Of a stretch of DNA of 64,000 bases, positions 22,453 through 33,878 are shown in pieces; positions within the stretch are counted from its first letter, which is position 1; every line of letters starts with the position of its first letter. A model generated the notes under the pieces. It was given only the letters and a program-made list of their open reading frames with translations, made no database searches and was not told the DNA's origin. The stretch lies in assembly GCA_022478985.1 (NCBI GenBank), contig JAKSZP010012244.1, positions 1 to 64,000 on the forward strand, given 5' to 3'. The translations under genes and the position numbers were made by a program. This DNA is from Massospora cicadina (lineage: Eukaryota; Entomophthoromycota; Entomophthoromycetes; Entomophthorales; Entomophthoraceae).

Positions 22453-23540
22453 GTAACCACTATAAATTCCATCTCAGGGTCCGCGTGGTGAAGGAACTGA
22501 CGTGGAAAGCAGGATGCACTTCACCGCTTGGAAGGCATCCTCTAGTGCAGAGGATCATAGAAGGACTTTGGCCCCACTAGCCTTATATAAAGATGCCGCT
22601 ACCTCAAAAAGACTTGACGTGAATTTTTTTGGAGATATAATTCCAAAAAAAAAATCTCAAATCTTTAATGGAGGTTGGTGTGGGCTGATCACTAATTGCC
22701 TTATCCCTGCCTGAAGTGATCATGTGGCCTTTGTAAAAAATGATGTTGCCCAAGAAGGTGACCTGGAACTTAAAAAACTCATACTTACCTACTGTAAGCG
22801 TCAGATTTGCTGCCCTCAAATGCTCAACCACTTGACGAAGGTGGATTGCATGGGATACTTGATCGAGGGAAAAAACCTAATGTCATCCAGGTAGGCAACA
22901 GCGCATACAACTAACAACTCTCCCAGGGCTGCATCAATACAACGTTGGAGATTAGCAGTTGCATCCTTGAGGCCAAAAGGCAAAACTTGGAATTGGAAAA
23001 TTCCCCACCTGGTCCAGAATGTAGTGAGCCATTCCTGTACCTTTTTTGATGAGAATATAATTGAAGGCGTTCAAGTAGTCCAACATTGTAATTAACCCTA
23101 GCTTTTCTCACTAGTGAGCAACTTGTGCCTCCACCAGGATTGGATGCAGATCAGGTTTGGTAACATTATTCAGGTTCAGACAAACCACCTGACCCCCTCA
23201 CCCTCAGCCATGGTGGGTTGGCAGTTTCCGCTCCCCGCCTGGTTTGTTATTTTTTTTGTCTTCCCAGTCAATCTTTAAATTGTGTTATTTAATTTTTATT
23301 TGAGTTTTGGTACTGTCCGTCCCCTGGTTGGCGTACCTCAAATAAATTAACATTATTAAGGTTAACAAAATTTATGCAAGGCTGAAGGGTGCCATTTGAT
23401 TTTACCCAAAAAAGAAGTGGCGAGTATACCAGAGAGATACACTGAAGTATGGCTATCTTTGCAAGTTGCTCTGTAACCCAAACACTTATTGCTGCTTCTT
23501 CCCTCATAGTCAAAAGTTAAAAGGGAAAGAAATGTGAATC
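22453..23540 (-). pseudogene. G2 reverse transcriptase (broken, YLDD kept)
   Basis: 23364-23513 reads KSNGTLQPCINFVNLNNV, the RT N-terminal strand; it is then interrupted by a 171 bp insert and continues at 23160 with TKPDLHPILVE. About 22950-23090 gives FQFQVLPFGLKDATANLQ. At 22882-22893 the catalytic motif YLDD is intact (AVAYLDDI). 22604-22831 has HLRAANLTLTVGKYEFF and VTFLGNIIF, and 22453-22600 leads through HADPEMEFIVVTD into RNase H. It is the only gypsy RT here with an undamaged YLDD, but frames and stops still kill it. Confidence 0.85.
23161..23363 (+). mobile_element. 171 bp non-LTR insert with 16 bp target duplication
   Basis: The insert 23177-23347 lies between TAACATTATTCAGGTT (23161-23176) and TAACATTATTAAGGTT (23348-23363), one mismatch in 16. 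Its 3-prime end is TGTCCGTCCCCTGGTTGGC followed by GTACCTCAAATAAAT. A shorter copy with the same tail is at 36123-36173. No poly(A), but an AAATAAAT end. No tRNA box was seen, so its driver is unknown. Confidence 0.75.
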
Positions 23541-23960
23541 AGTCAACAATGAGCTTAAAATCACAATCAAACTCAGAATGATCAAGTAAGGCGTTAGTCA
23601 TAGCTGCATCAAATGAAAAATCCAACCACTTTAAACATAGGGTTAGGGGTGCTTTGGGAGTGGCTTTAGCAGAGGCGCAACACTAGGCTTATGAACATTG
23701 GGCCACTGCGGTAAGATCTATATAGTGTAACTATCTAACATGAGAACTAATATTTCACAACAACTCCCCAAGGACAAATTTAAGGTATTGGCCTTCAAAT
23801 TGGCTTAGACATCAAATTTCCGCCACCAAATCACCTAAATAATTGGGCACAGCAGGTTTTTAACCTCAAAGAAATAGTCAGCCAAGTGTAAACATACCAA
23901 CTTGGTAACCAACCAGCCCCTAAACCTTCAGATGAGAATATAATGGATGGCCTCTGTTCT
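23540..23960 (-). pseudogene. G2 N-terminal pol remnant
   Basis: The minus strand gives broken protein-like sequence (LVCLHLADYFFEVKNLL, ANLKANTLNLSLGSCC) upstream of RT, where the protease should be. No DTG triplet was identified. gag and the 5-prime LTR of G2 are not recognisable. Confidence 0.4.
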
Positions 23961-24479
23961 AATTTTAAGTTGGGATTTCACCCTTGGTTAGGGTAAAGCC
24001 TTATCCTGGAGTCAAGCTCATATCCTTGTGGTTGAGTATTGGGGAATTAGGCTAGTAGCCTAATATGTTTCATTTCACCAAAGGATCTGGAATCCTTCAG
24101 TGATCTAGACCCTTGTAGGACGAGGGACTATCTAATTTAGAATAAAATAATCCTTATTTGATCTACAAGGTGCTTTGTAGCAACCTTGTTATATTATTAG
24201 CTTATTTAGTATTATTCCTTCCATACCAATTGGATCTAATATTTTTCTTATTAGATATCAGAATATCAATCTTTATCTATATCAATTATAAAAAACTCTA
24301 TAAAAGGGACCCAAGATATTCAAATAAAGATATCATATTTAGCACTACATAGTCTTATTTATTTTTATTTAATTTATAATATTTATGAGCCACAAAGCTT
24401 TTATTTCCTATAATAATCACATTAGTTATGAAGATTTAATTTGAATATTAAATTTGATAACCATACAGGAGAGATGGGC
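23961..24479. other. Anonymous AT-rich stretch
   Basis: This lies between G2 and the LINE. No gene, repeat partner or RNA is supported. It may hold degraded 5-prime parts of either element. Confidence 0.35.
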
Positions 24480-27366
24480 GACATTGAAAAACAAATTTAA
24501 TTGGGCAAATGGAATATCAGGCAATGGGCAGAACGGTGCACCAAAGGGAAAGAAACGCCATGGGGGGGACTGAGACCAGTGCTGCTAAGAAACTACAAAC
24601 CCAGGCACCATCCAGGGTTGTGGTATTTACAACTAAACAAAATGCATACCTCAAGAACCAGTATTCTCAACCCCTCTCACCAATAGAGCACAATCGTCTG
24701 ACTATATCTAGGGGTTGACTCTCCAACCTTGTGGGAGAAATTGGGCGAGGTACAGGCCACCATATTCCTCCATGCGGTGTATGTAACCACCCATATAATC
24801 CACCATGGTTTTTTAACATGGGATTCAAAACTGAAGAGGACGCAGATGATACTACCAGACTCTGCGTCAAAATTGCCCTCCCCAAAGGCAAAAGAATTAT
24901 GTGCATTATGCACACCAGATGGAACAAAGCAAAGACTTTGTTCATTTCTTTTAACTTGCTCCCAACCAACCTTACTATCATGGTAATTGATGAGGAGCTT
25001 TAAGCTGGACTTGCCAGCTATGGTGAGATCAAACAATTCGAACTGCAGCAGTTTCACTTGATGCCAAACCTGTGCACAGGTAAGGCAATAGTCATGATCA
25101 ACCCACTCCCTGAGGTGATCAAAGACCTCACAAAGATCCTGCTCACAGCGGTTTTCCACCTCCCTGATGGGATATCTCAAGGTGTTCTTAATCACACCAG
25201 AGAGCGCACCACCAATTTGCAACTACTGCAGCGCCCTGTGGCACAAAATACATGCATGCCCCATGAAGGAGGGCCTGATGGCCCCCAATTTCTGCAATGA
25301 TATCATGAATGAAGATAGAAAAGACTTCACCAAAATCATTGATACCATTCACTTCTTCCTCTATGGAGAGTACGGGTAGTACATTATCATAGACCTAGTT
25401 TCACCAAAAGTGCTTAAAATGGCACAGAAGGCCCAAAAACAGGCTGTGGCCATGGCAGCATCGCTCATAATCTCCTCCATCACCCCTCAGCCAAGTTCAG
25501 GAAGACATGGAGGAAATTGCCAATGCAAATAAGTCAGATCAGACAATCCAAGACAAAAAAATCTTGACAATTCAACTGAAATACCATGTGACACCAACAC
25601 ATTAAATTTAGCTGGACAATTCAGCTCCACCATTGGCGCAAAGGTGGAACACACACAGGTGCAACCCTGCAACCACAGAGATCAACCAACACATTGCAAT
25701 GGTCCACCATGAGACATGAGCGGATGAGACCAACAAAAACCCCTTAATAGTAAGACCTGCATGAAATCAGCAAATGGTAAGGGATTGAACAATTGCACAG
25801 GTAGGGCTGGTCCAGTCACCTAAAGCCCATACCAGAAATGGTGCAAAGGAATAAGGCTGGACGGCCCTCCCAACCACTCCTGTGGTGCCGCAGGCACCTC
25901 AGTGTCCATAGGGACGTTAAAAATCGCAGGAGCCAGGGCTCAATCATCACAAGCCAAAAAGCTGGACTTCCTGCGTAAACCCCCTGTAGCTAACTTGGCC
26001 ATCCAAGAAACCCACTGTCTGCAGGGGGAAGAGGGATTCTGGTCAGCCTGGGTCTCACCATCCCAATAGGTATGGACATCCCATTGTGGGTTGGCTGTCC
26101 ATAAGTATAAAAAATTAAAAACAATAAATTCAATCTCATATTTAACGGCTACGTTCTGGAAGCAACAATCTCATGCCAGGATGGCACAATCTCAACAGTA
26201 TTCATCTATGCACCAAGCACCACATCCAAGAAGAAGCATTTCCTTAAAACTATCCCAACACTCACCCTCCCACCAACCACAATTCTAATGGGTGACTTCA
26301 AATGCTGGGCCAACCCCATTATGGACGGATAGCCTAAGCCTATGGGTACCCCCAGGGCACATTGAATTCCGTGCATTGAAGGAATCCCTTGGCCTATATG
26401 ATGCCCTCCCCCTGGGTCATTCTCCCCCACATGACCCAGCCCAACGTGCACAAGGGAAAGCTATCTCAATAAGCCGCATTGACTTCATCCTCACCCTGAA
26501 ATATACCACTTTACCTTCTCCAACCTTTCAACCAAGAAAATAAATTTATCTGATCACTTCCTCATTTTGGTGCAGTTTTTGCCAGCCCTCACTCCTTCAC
26601 AGGCATCAATCTGGAGAAAGATGCAACCAAAAACTTAAAGTACCTGAGCTATCCAACTGGGGTCAAAAATGCGACTGTGAACCCCAAACTCGCAACCCTA
26701 TTTGTATTGGACCCCATTACAACCTGGGAAAATTTCAAAGTTGGACTAATCAACAAAACTCGCCATAACTCCTCATGTAAGTGCACCACCAACACAGCCA
26801 CAATCATGCTCAATTTGAATTAACTAAACCACCTCGAGCTCAACACCCCAAAGTCTGGTCACAGCCCCAAATGGGGCGTAATTGGGTGAAAATATCTGAC
26901 TGCCTAAATGACCTCATATTTGAACACCAGAATAGAATCAGTGTCAAAAAAGGTAAGTTCATAAAGGAAGGCAAAAACTGCTCAACATAATTCTACCACC
27001 AATCTTCACTCCTGTGGCAACAAGCCCACATGCATACAGGTCTGCAAAGGTGATGGCACCATGGCAAACTAACCCAGTGGAGGTCAAGGCGGAAGTTCAC
27101 TGATACTACACAGAACTATACTGTGACACTCCAACTGAACCACAAAATATTAAAAATTTTTATACATAACGCTGGAATTTAAAGCACAAACCAAGACCAC
27201 AATCTAATTAATCTTATTACACAGGAGGAGCTTTGGGACACTGTCCACATTGCACCATGTAGGAAATGCCCAGGGTCTGATGGGATACCCTGTGAGATTA
27301 TAAAAAAAGCTTCATAAAATTGCTACGTCCTTCTGGCACAATGACTCAATGCTCTCTGGAGACCTT
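24480..27366 (+). pseudogene. LINE, 5-prime part: ORF1 zinc knuckle, endonuclease, RT start
   Basis: The plus strand carries an L1/Tad-type non-LTR element in broken frames. ORF1: 24731-25003 (MGEIGRGTGHHIPPCGVCNH) and 25167-25379, with an intact CX2CX4HX4C zinc knuckle at 25218-25259 (CNYCSALWHKIHAC), an RNA-binding module. Endonuclease: NLAIQETH near 25992-26015, LMGDFKCW near 26285, ISRIDFIL near 26472 and SDHFLI near 26550, covering the Glu, Asp and His positions of APE-type nucleases. RT begins near 27200 (PCRKCPGSDGIPCEII). It stops at 27366, where G3 is inserted, and resumes at 33879. Many stops. Confidence 0.85.
27362..27366. other. Target-site duplication ACCTT, left copy (G3)
   Basis: ACCTT at 27362-27366 is repeated at 33879-33883, directly outside the G3 LTRs. 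Confidence 0.9.
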
Positions 27367-28132
27367 TGTCAGACATTTGCCCTCCAAGCTTCCAGATAAG
27401 ATTATTTTGGGTCAAAGCTGGCCTAAAAGGGGAAATGTTGGTCATTTACTGGTCCTGATACTACTAATGTCAAAAATAAACATTAATAATGAATTAATCG
27501 ACCAAAAGACCCTGGCTAATTCTCAGTAAAACCCCATTAATTGGAATAACTCTAGTTTGAATACTTTGTAAGCACTTAACTATAATTTTAGCAGTTGGAT
27601 TACTCTGACTTCATGGCAGAGTCTGGGGCGTTCATCAGATCGATCTCCACAGCCCCTACCAGTCCCATCCAAACACCTACGCAGGGACCACCCCCTTTTA
27701 TAGGCGTGGCAGGGGTCACCCAGGATGTAATAATTTTAGTGAAAGGGGATTGGCTAAAGTATTAAGTCATTACCACACGGTTACATCTTGCTCCAAACCA
27801 ATCCCATCTTTATTTTTCAGCCTAAATGAAGCAAATTTTCCTAGCTTCAGTAGGCTAATTTCACATATCCCCCTTTTTAAACTAGTCTAAGTATTCTGAA
27901 TGTATTATTGAATTACCCTCAAACCTCAATATGTTTAAATACTAATTTATCTGAAATTGAAGGAGACGTTTTTTATCTTATCCCCGCGGCACCCAATAAA
28001 AACTTAATAACCATAACTTATAAGTCCTTAAAAAGTCTAATACTTTTATTAAATTCGTGGTATAAATCCCTTATTGCTGGATTTTGGCAAATTACGCCCC
28101 AAGCAAGAATTTTACAAGGCCAAAATCCAACA
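27367..28132 (+). repeat. G3 5-prime LTR
   Basis: 766 bp, TGTCAGACATTT ... AAATCCAACA. A TATA-like CCCCCTTTTATAGG lies at about 27686-27700. The partner at 33113-33878 has the same length and very few differences. Related solo LTRs occur at 5185-6013 and 62348-63083. Confidence 0.95.
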
Positions 28133-28134
28133 AG

Positions 28135-28152
28135 TGATGCTCACTACTGGGG
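28135..28152 (+). promoter_or_regulatory. G3 primer-binding site
   Basis: TGATGCTCACTACTGGGG, two bases after the LTR, differs from the G1 and G4 site (TGGTGCTCACTACAGGGG) at two positions. The TGG needed for the tRNA CCA end has become TGA, a G-to-A change. Confidence 0.8.
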
Positions 28153-28185
28153 CGTCTGTATACCACCAAAGCATGTTTAACCAAA

Positions 28186-28960
28186 ATGACTACTAATCAG
28201 GAACCCAGGCTAGCTGCATTAGAAAACCAACTAGCCAGTGCTTTGTCTCACCTCAAAATGCTTGAGCAGCACCCTTCCAAAAGCCCTTACCTTTTTAAAC
28301 CTCTGTTCTGAGACAAGTTCACTCCTGGTGAGGCCAGTATCACCTCCTTCCTTTATGTTTATTTATCTGCGATGGAAGGAGCGACTGACCACCAAAAATC
28401 CAGGTATATCCTTCCCTGTCTAAATTGGATGGCTCAGGAGATCATGATTCCTCAAATGGCCACACTTACCACTTGGGTGGAAGTCAAACAAGCGCTGATT
28501 TAATAGTTTATTTCAAAGCTGAGCTTACAAAAGCAAAATAGGCCTTTATGTGCCTTAACCTGCAAGAGGGTGAATCGATCCCCTCATTTGTTGAGCGATT
28601 TTTATAGCAAAGATCAACCTCTGTTGCTGGCCAAACTGCTCCCTCTAGATGATGCTATTGAAGCTATCGTGGCTAGCTTGGCATTTTGCCCCTCTTTAGC
28701 AACTTATATCTCCGCAGTCAAGCATATCTTCCAAAATGTACGGGATATCAAAGAGGCACTTCTAGCGGTAGCTTAAGTTTATTACCTGAACTTCTGCAAG
28801 ACGTACCAAAGTGGGAAGCAACTCTGACTTTTTCAGCCTCTTCTATGGCTATATCCCACTAGAACCCAGCTTCTGCAGAGCAGCAGCGACAGAATACTCC
28901 TCCACCGTGTAAGGATAATCAGAAACTATTGGAAGTTAAGGGCAGCGCCCCCTGCTTCAG
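28186..28960 (+). pseudogene. G3 gag (broken)
   Basis: The ATG at 28186 starts MTTNQEPRLAALENQLASAL, a helical N-terminus. FTPGEASITSFLYVYLSAMEGATDHQKSRYILPCL (in two frames) and MAQEIMIPQM follow. It is clearly related to the gag of G4 (AMDGATDKQKVQYILPCL) although the two elements lie in opposite directions. 28570-28776 continues the capsid C-terminal zone (LDDAIEAIVASLAF). Stops at about 28308 and later break it. Confidence 0.85.
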
Positions 28961-29439
28961 GTTTAAAAGCTCAGTTTAAAAGGCAATTATTTTTTTTCCT
29001 GGTCCCTCTCTTTCCAACTGATCAACTAAGATGAATAACGCATCACATCCTCCTAAGCCGCTGCCTAAATTCCCCTCAGCCTCAACTCAGGCTGACCCTA
29101 GTTCAGAACCAGCAGTCACAAGCAGTCCAAAATGGTAACTTCTAAGGCAAAGTCAAAGCTGTTACACTTTCAACCCTCTCCAAAAGTTAGTGCAGCTACG
29201 ATGCTCCCTTCAAAAGTCAAAAGGGTAGATGAGCGCAAAAAAGCCCTCCCCTGTGCGGAGATTAAGCTGGTTTCTCAGCCCCTCCTAGTAACTCTTTGAG
29301 GTGCATTGACAATCCCTCTGATGGCGAGTCTGAAGGTGTGTGAAGACTCAGGCGTATTATGTCTTGGGAGCCCAATGGAAGTGCTGATTCTGGATAGGTC
29401 GAGGCCTGAAAGAATTGATATAGCCATGATATGACGAAG

Positions 29440-30060
29440 AACCTATATTCAACAGTTGTTGAGGTTTTCAGAGGTGATTGATACCACCAGTGATGCTGAT
29501 AACTTTATTGGGGTTAGTGATCCAATCCACCCAGCAGGTGCATACCCTCTAATATCAAAGACATTTACCCTGAGATGGCTAAACGACTTGCTTCCACTCT
29601 CTTTTTGAAAGAGGTCCTTGCCCTCCACCCTACTTTTGGTACCACCATAACCAAGGTATTTTTCGTTATTAATAAAATGCATTTTCTATCCGACCTTGAT
29701 ATTAGTGCTCCAGTGAACGTGGTCTATTCTAATCTCATTAAAGAAAAATTAAGCTGGCATCTGATATGGACTATACCCAAGGGTATGAAACTGAAGGGCC
29801 TTAAAATACTTGAGCTATTGGAGCCTACTCTTCTCTACCAATACAAATTGGGAAGCTCCTACTTTCTGCTCCTGCCGTGACTTAGGAAAACAATGCTTAT
29901 GACCTGCTCCTTGGTACTCAAATCATAATTAAGTATGTTGAAACCATTAATATGAAACTTGATTTTCTCTCCCTTCTAAATTACGAGGTTTCTTTAGTCT
30001 TTACAGATGATGAGCCTAAGAAGAAAAAATATACGTGCATAGTTGAGTGCCCTTCTTCCG
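29440..30060 (+). pseudogene. G3 aspartic protease (broken, DIS for DTG)
   Basis: A frame-shifted reading matches the G4 proteases: TTSDADNF near 29488, then LDISAPVNVV at about 29695-29722, where the catalytic DTG has become DIS, and YDLLLGTQIIIKY near 29900. The ACT to ATT change fits a C-to-T transition. Inactive. Confidence 0.75.
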
Positions 30061-30399
30061 CCCTCTCCCTTACTTAAATCACATCAGGCAGAAATACAAA
30101 AGAGCTTCCTGACTCTTTGGATGGTTTAGAAGGCATCCCATTGTATGCGTCAGAGGAGGTAGTAGTCAAAGCAGGTTAACAAAAGGTGGTAGACAAAAAA
30201 TTAATATGAAAATTTACCACAACTGCCTTCTGCACTTAGCAAGCATTGATAGAACAAGCCCTTTGGAACCTTGGGCGTTGCCAGGTATCCTAGACCCTGC
30301 CTACCAGCGACCTATTAATATTCTGCTGGGAAATCTCAGTAACAAGGACATAGTTGTAAAGAAGCATCAGGAGATTTGAAAAGCCCTGTTGCTTCCCAT

Positions 30400-31426
30400 T
30401 GAAGACATCCACCAAGTCCATTATATTTGATTTTATGCTAGATATGGGACTACCCACTGACCAAATGCTATGCGCTTTGCCCAATGTGCAGATCTCTGAT
30501 GAGCTAACTCTCGATGAACTTAATAAAGTTTATTCCTTACTAGAGTCCTATAGTAACATTTTCTCCAAATATAATACTGACTATATGCATATGAAGGGCT
30601 GGTTCCACACCAAAGATGTTGGAAATGGCAAGCCTATTTGACCAAAGCCTTATCAGAAATCAAAAGTTGAGGAGTCCTGATGAGGACGGAGCTTAAACAG
30701 CTACTGGACGTGGGGCTACTGGTTCCTTGCAAAGTCCTTGGTCATCTCCACTTTTACTCATAAAAAAAGAATGGTGGACGTCAAGTAGTTATGGACTTTT
30801 GCAAGCTGAAAACCTCACCAAGAAGGCCAGTTACCCCATCCCACAAATAAATTTGCTCTAACCCAACTCTCTGGGTCTAAATTCTTTTCCGCCATTGACT
30901 TGGCTAGCGGATACTGGCAAATGGACCTTTCTCCACAAGATCAGGAAAATTGTGCGCTTATATGCAGTGAGGGTCTTTTCCAACCTACCCAATTACAATA
31001 AGGGTTGTGCAATGCACCCGCATCTTTCCACTGATCCATGGACCACATTTTACTGGACCTGAAGCTTAGTTGCTTGATTGTATATCTAGAAAATATCACC
31101 ATCTTTTCCCAAACCTTTAATGAGCAGTTTTTACACTTAAATGAAGTTTTCCAACGATTGCGGGCCTCTCACATTAAGCTAAAGCCCTCTAAATTAAATT
31201 CTTCCAAAAGAAGTTAGAATTCCTGGGTCTCGCCATCTCCTCAGATGGGATCCAGCCTCTTCATGATAAGTTTGAGGCAATATCCAAAAGGGGCACCCAA
31301 AGCCCTCCAAAATATTCAGGTGTTTTTGGGCATGATGTGGTACTACCATTAATTCATCCCCAAATTTTCAAAGCTCAGTGAGACCCTCGTACGCCTTCTA
31401 ACTAAAACACCCCTTTTCATTGGGGA
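30400..31426 (+). pseudogene. G3 reverse transcriptase (broken, YLEN)
   Basis: 30399-30641 is the N-terminal zone (LDELNKVYSLLESYSNIF ... KGWFHTKDVGNGKPI). Around 30890-31080 the frame gives FSAIDLASGYWQMDLS and GLCNAPASFH. The catalytic box at 31083-31094 is YLEN in place of YLDD, so both metal-binding Asp codons are lost. LEFLGLAIS-like and FLGMMWYYH remnants follow. Confidence 0.85.
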
Positions 31427-31870
31427 GTGGAACAACAAGCTGCTTTTGAAATGCTAAAAGAACTGCTGCAGCAACGGCCAATTCTATGCCACCCTGATTA
31501 TATTAAACCATTTATGCTTTTTACTGATTCTTCCAATTATGCAGTTAGAGCTATCTTGGCCCAGCTGAATGAGCATGAGGCTGATCACCCTGTTTCATAT
31601 TTTAGCAAGATGCTTTCAAAGGCAGAACGCAATTACAACGTCACTGAGAAGGAATTCCATGGACATCTTGATTGCTGTTAAACACTATCGCTCTTTCTTA
31701 TATAGGACTCCATTTAAAGTGATTACTGACCACGCCTCATTAAAGTGGGTACAAAATATGAAGGTTCCCACATTGAAGTTGGCACGCTGGGCTTTAAAGC
31801 TCCAGCAATATGATATGACCATTATACACTGAGCTGGGACGAGCCACATGCATGTAGATGGATTGACTCG
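31427..31870 (+). pseudogene. G3 RNase H (partly open)
   Basis: 31427-31681 is open: EQQAAFEMLKELLQQRPIL, then PFMLFTDSSNYAV with the first catalytic Asp, HPVSYFSKML and NYNVTEKEF with the Glu. A +1 shift leads to KHYRSFLYRTPFKVITDH, where the TDH box carries the next Asp, and LARWALKLQQYDM. The last part (HMHVDGLTRL) keeps the final Asp of the tether. Confidence 0.85.
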
Positions 31871-32069
31871 GCTGCTCATCCTTCATTTAAATAATAGTGA
31901 AGCAGAGCGACTACATGATCTTCTAATGACCACTGATGCTTGGGAGGATGAGGATGAACAAGTTCAAAGATGCTAGCTTGCCATTTCCATAACAGGAAGG
32001 TGGATAATGGCCATCTATACAAGAAAGTGGGGGTAACTGGTACCCTACCTCTGACCTTCTGAGCGAGTA

Positions 32070-33100
32070 CCTGTCATTATGGAGTATCATGCCCTCCTAG
32101 AGCATAGTTGAGTGCGGAGAACCTATTAGTGGGTAAAAGAACGCTACTATTGGGAGGGAATCATGGAGACCATCATTGAAGTCTTGAATGCCCGTTTAAC
32201 ATGTAAAAAGCAATACAACTTCAAAAAAAAGTATCAATATTAGCCTATCACCCCTCAACATCCTTTCCACACAATAAGTCTCGTTATGGTTGGCCGTCTC
32301 CCCCCAAACTATGGGTGAAAATTGATATATATTAGTTGGGGTTGATCAATTTACCAAATGGGTCGAGGAAGTGGCTATCCCAGCTCAGATGGAAAAGGCC
32401 ACGGCCACTTTCCTCCACCAGTATATCTTTACTGACATGGTTGCCCCAAGTTTTGTTCTGCAATAATGGTAAAAACTTCACCTCCTAAGTGGTGAAGATT
32501 CTCAAGTTTTTCATGGGCACCCAACAACACCTTTCCACCCCCTACAACTCTTTGACTAATGGTACCATAGAAAGGGCAAATGGGACTCTGGTGTCTATAC
32601 TCTGGAAAATGGCTACTTCAGACCCCCTCCATTGGGATCAGTAAATACCAATTGCCCTCATGGCGCACCGCATCAGCTATTATCAGATCCTTAAAATGTC
32701 GCCTTTCAAAGTATTGTATGGGTGAGAACCTAGGGTTTCAGCTTTACTTGCAAAGGATATCTTTACTAATAAGACTGAACCTGAGCAAGCTATGAAGAAG
32801 TTAGCCCAGCATATCATACAGTTGCATTCAAAAGCAATGGCTAACTTAGCAGACTGTCACAAAAAAGGGTCAAGACGCTAATGAGCTGTGGGCCCCTCTT
32901 CCTTCCAAGTATCAGATCTGGTGCTTTACTACCACAACCGTATCACCCCTAGAAGTGATAAACTCGTGTTTATTTGAAAAGGCCCTTTTGTAGTTACTTA
33001 CAAGCGAGGAGAGGAGTACTCCATCAAATCCCTTGCTATTGGAGTTATCATAAATCGGGTACATGGCCACTTCTTACAGCCCTATTCTCCCCCAACATTC
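32070..33100 (+). pseudogene. G3 integrase (broken)
   Basis: The zinc module is weak (EYHALLEHS ... CKKQ). The core includes VDQFTKWVEEVAIPA, FLHQYIFTDMVAP and NGTLVSI-like remnants in changing frames up to 32800. 32915-33090 gives VLYYHNRITPRSDKLV, KGPFVVTYKRG and INRVHGHFLQPYSPP, a C-terminal GPF-type module nearly identical in plan to the one kept in G4. Multiple stops. Confidence 0.8.
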
Positions 33101-33102
33101 TT

Positions 33103-33112
33103 GAGGGGGTAA
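33103..33112 (+). promoter_or_regulatory. G3 polypurine tract
   Basis: GAGGGGGTAA immediately before the 3-prime LTR; the same design as in G1 and G4. Confidence 0.85.
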
Positions 33113-33878
33113 TGTCGGACATTTTCCCTCCCAGCTTCCAGATAAGAAAGTTTTGGGTCAAAGCTGGCCAAAAAGGGGAAATGTTGGTCATTTACTGGTC
33201 CTGATACTACTAATGTCAAAAATAAACATTAATAATGAATTAATCGACCAAAAGACCCTGGCTAATTCTCAGTAAAACCCCATTAATTGGAATAACTCTA
33301 GTTTGAATACTTTGTAAGCACTTAACTATAATTTTAGCAGTTGGATTACTCTGACATCATGGCAGAGTCTGGGGCGTTCATCAGATCGATCTCCACAGCC
33401 CCTACCAGTCCCATCCAAACACCTACGCAGGGACCACCCCCTTTTATAGGCGTGGCAGGGGTCACCCAGGATGCAATAATTTTCGTGAAAGGGGATTGGC
33501 TAAAGTATTAAGTCATTACCACACGGTTACATCTTGTCTTAAACCAATCCCATCTTTATTTTTCAGCCTAAATGAAGCAAATTTGCCTAGCTTCAATAGG
33601 CTAATTTCACATATCCCCCTTTTTAAACTAGTCTAAGTATTCTGAATGTATTATTGAATTACCTTCATTCCTCAATATGTCAAATACTAATTTATCTGAA
33701 ATTGAAGGGGACGTTTTTTATCTTATCCCCGCGGCACCCAATAAAAACTTAAGAACCCTAACTTTATAAGTCCTTAAAAAGTTTAATACTTTTATTAAGT
33801 TTGTGGTATAAATCCCCTATTGCTGAATTTTGGCAAATCACGCACCAAGCGAGAATTTTACAAGGCCAAAATCCAATA
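33113..33878 (+). repeat. G3 3-prime LTR
   Basis: 766 bp, TGTCGGACATTT ... AAATCCAATA; the final C of the canonical CA end has become T. It is followed directly by ACCTT. Confidence 0.95.

Larger units (their letters stand above)
27367..33878 (+). mobile_element. G3: complete Ty3/gypsy retrotransposon, plus strand
   Basis: 6.5 kb, with two 766 bp LTRs (27367-28132, 33113-33878) that are almost identical, so this is among the younger insertions. Gag, protease, RT, RNase H and integrase follow in order. The primer-binding site is at 28135-28152 and the polypurine tract at 33103-33112. A perfect 5 bp target duplication ACCTT frames it. Despite the similar LTRs, coding frames contain many stops and the protease and RT active sites are altered. 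It splits the RT gene of the LINE. Confidence 0.95.

Noticed and set aside
24677..25222. 181-codon minus-strand open frame
   Set aside because: It is antisense to the LINE ORF1, where the plus strand shows a zinc knuckle followed by endonuclease motifs; the minus product has no recognisable domain.
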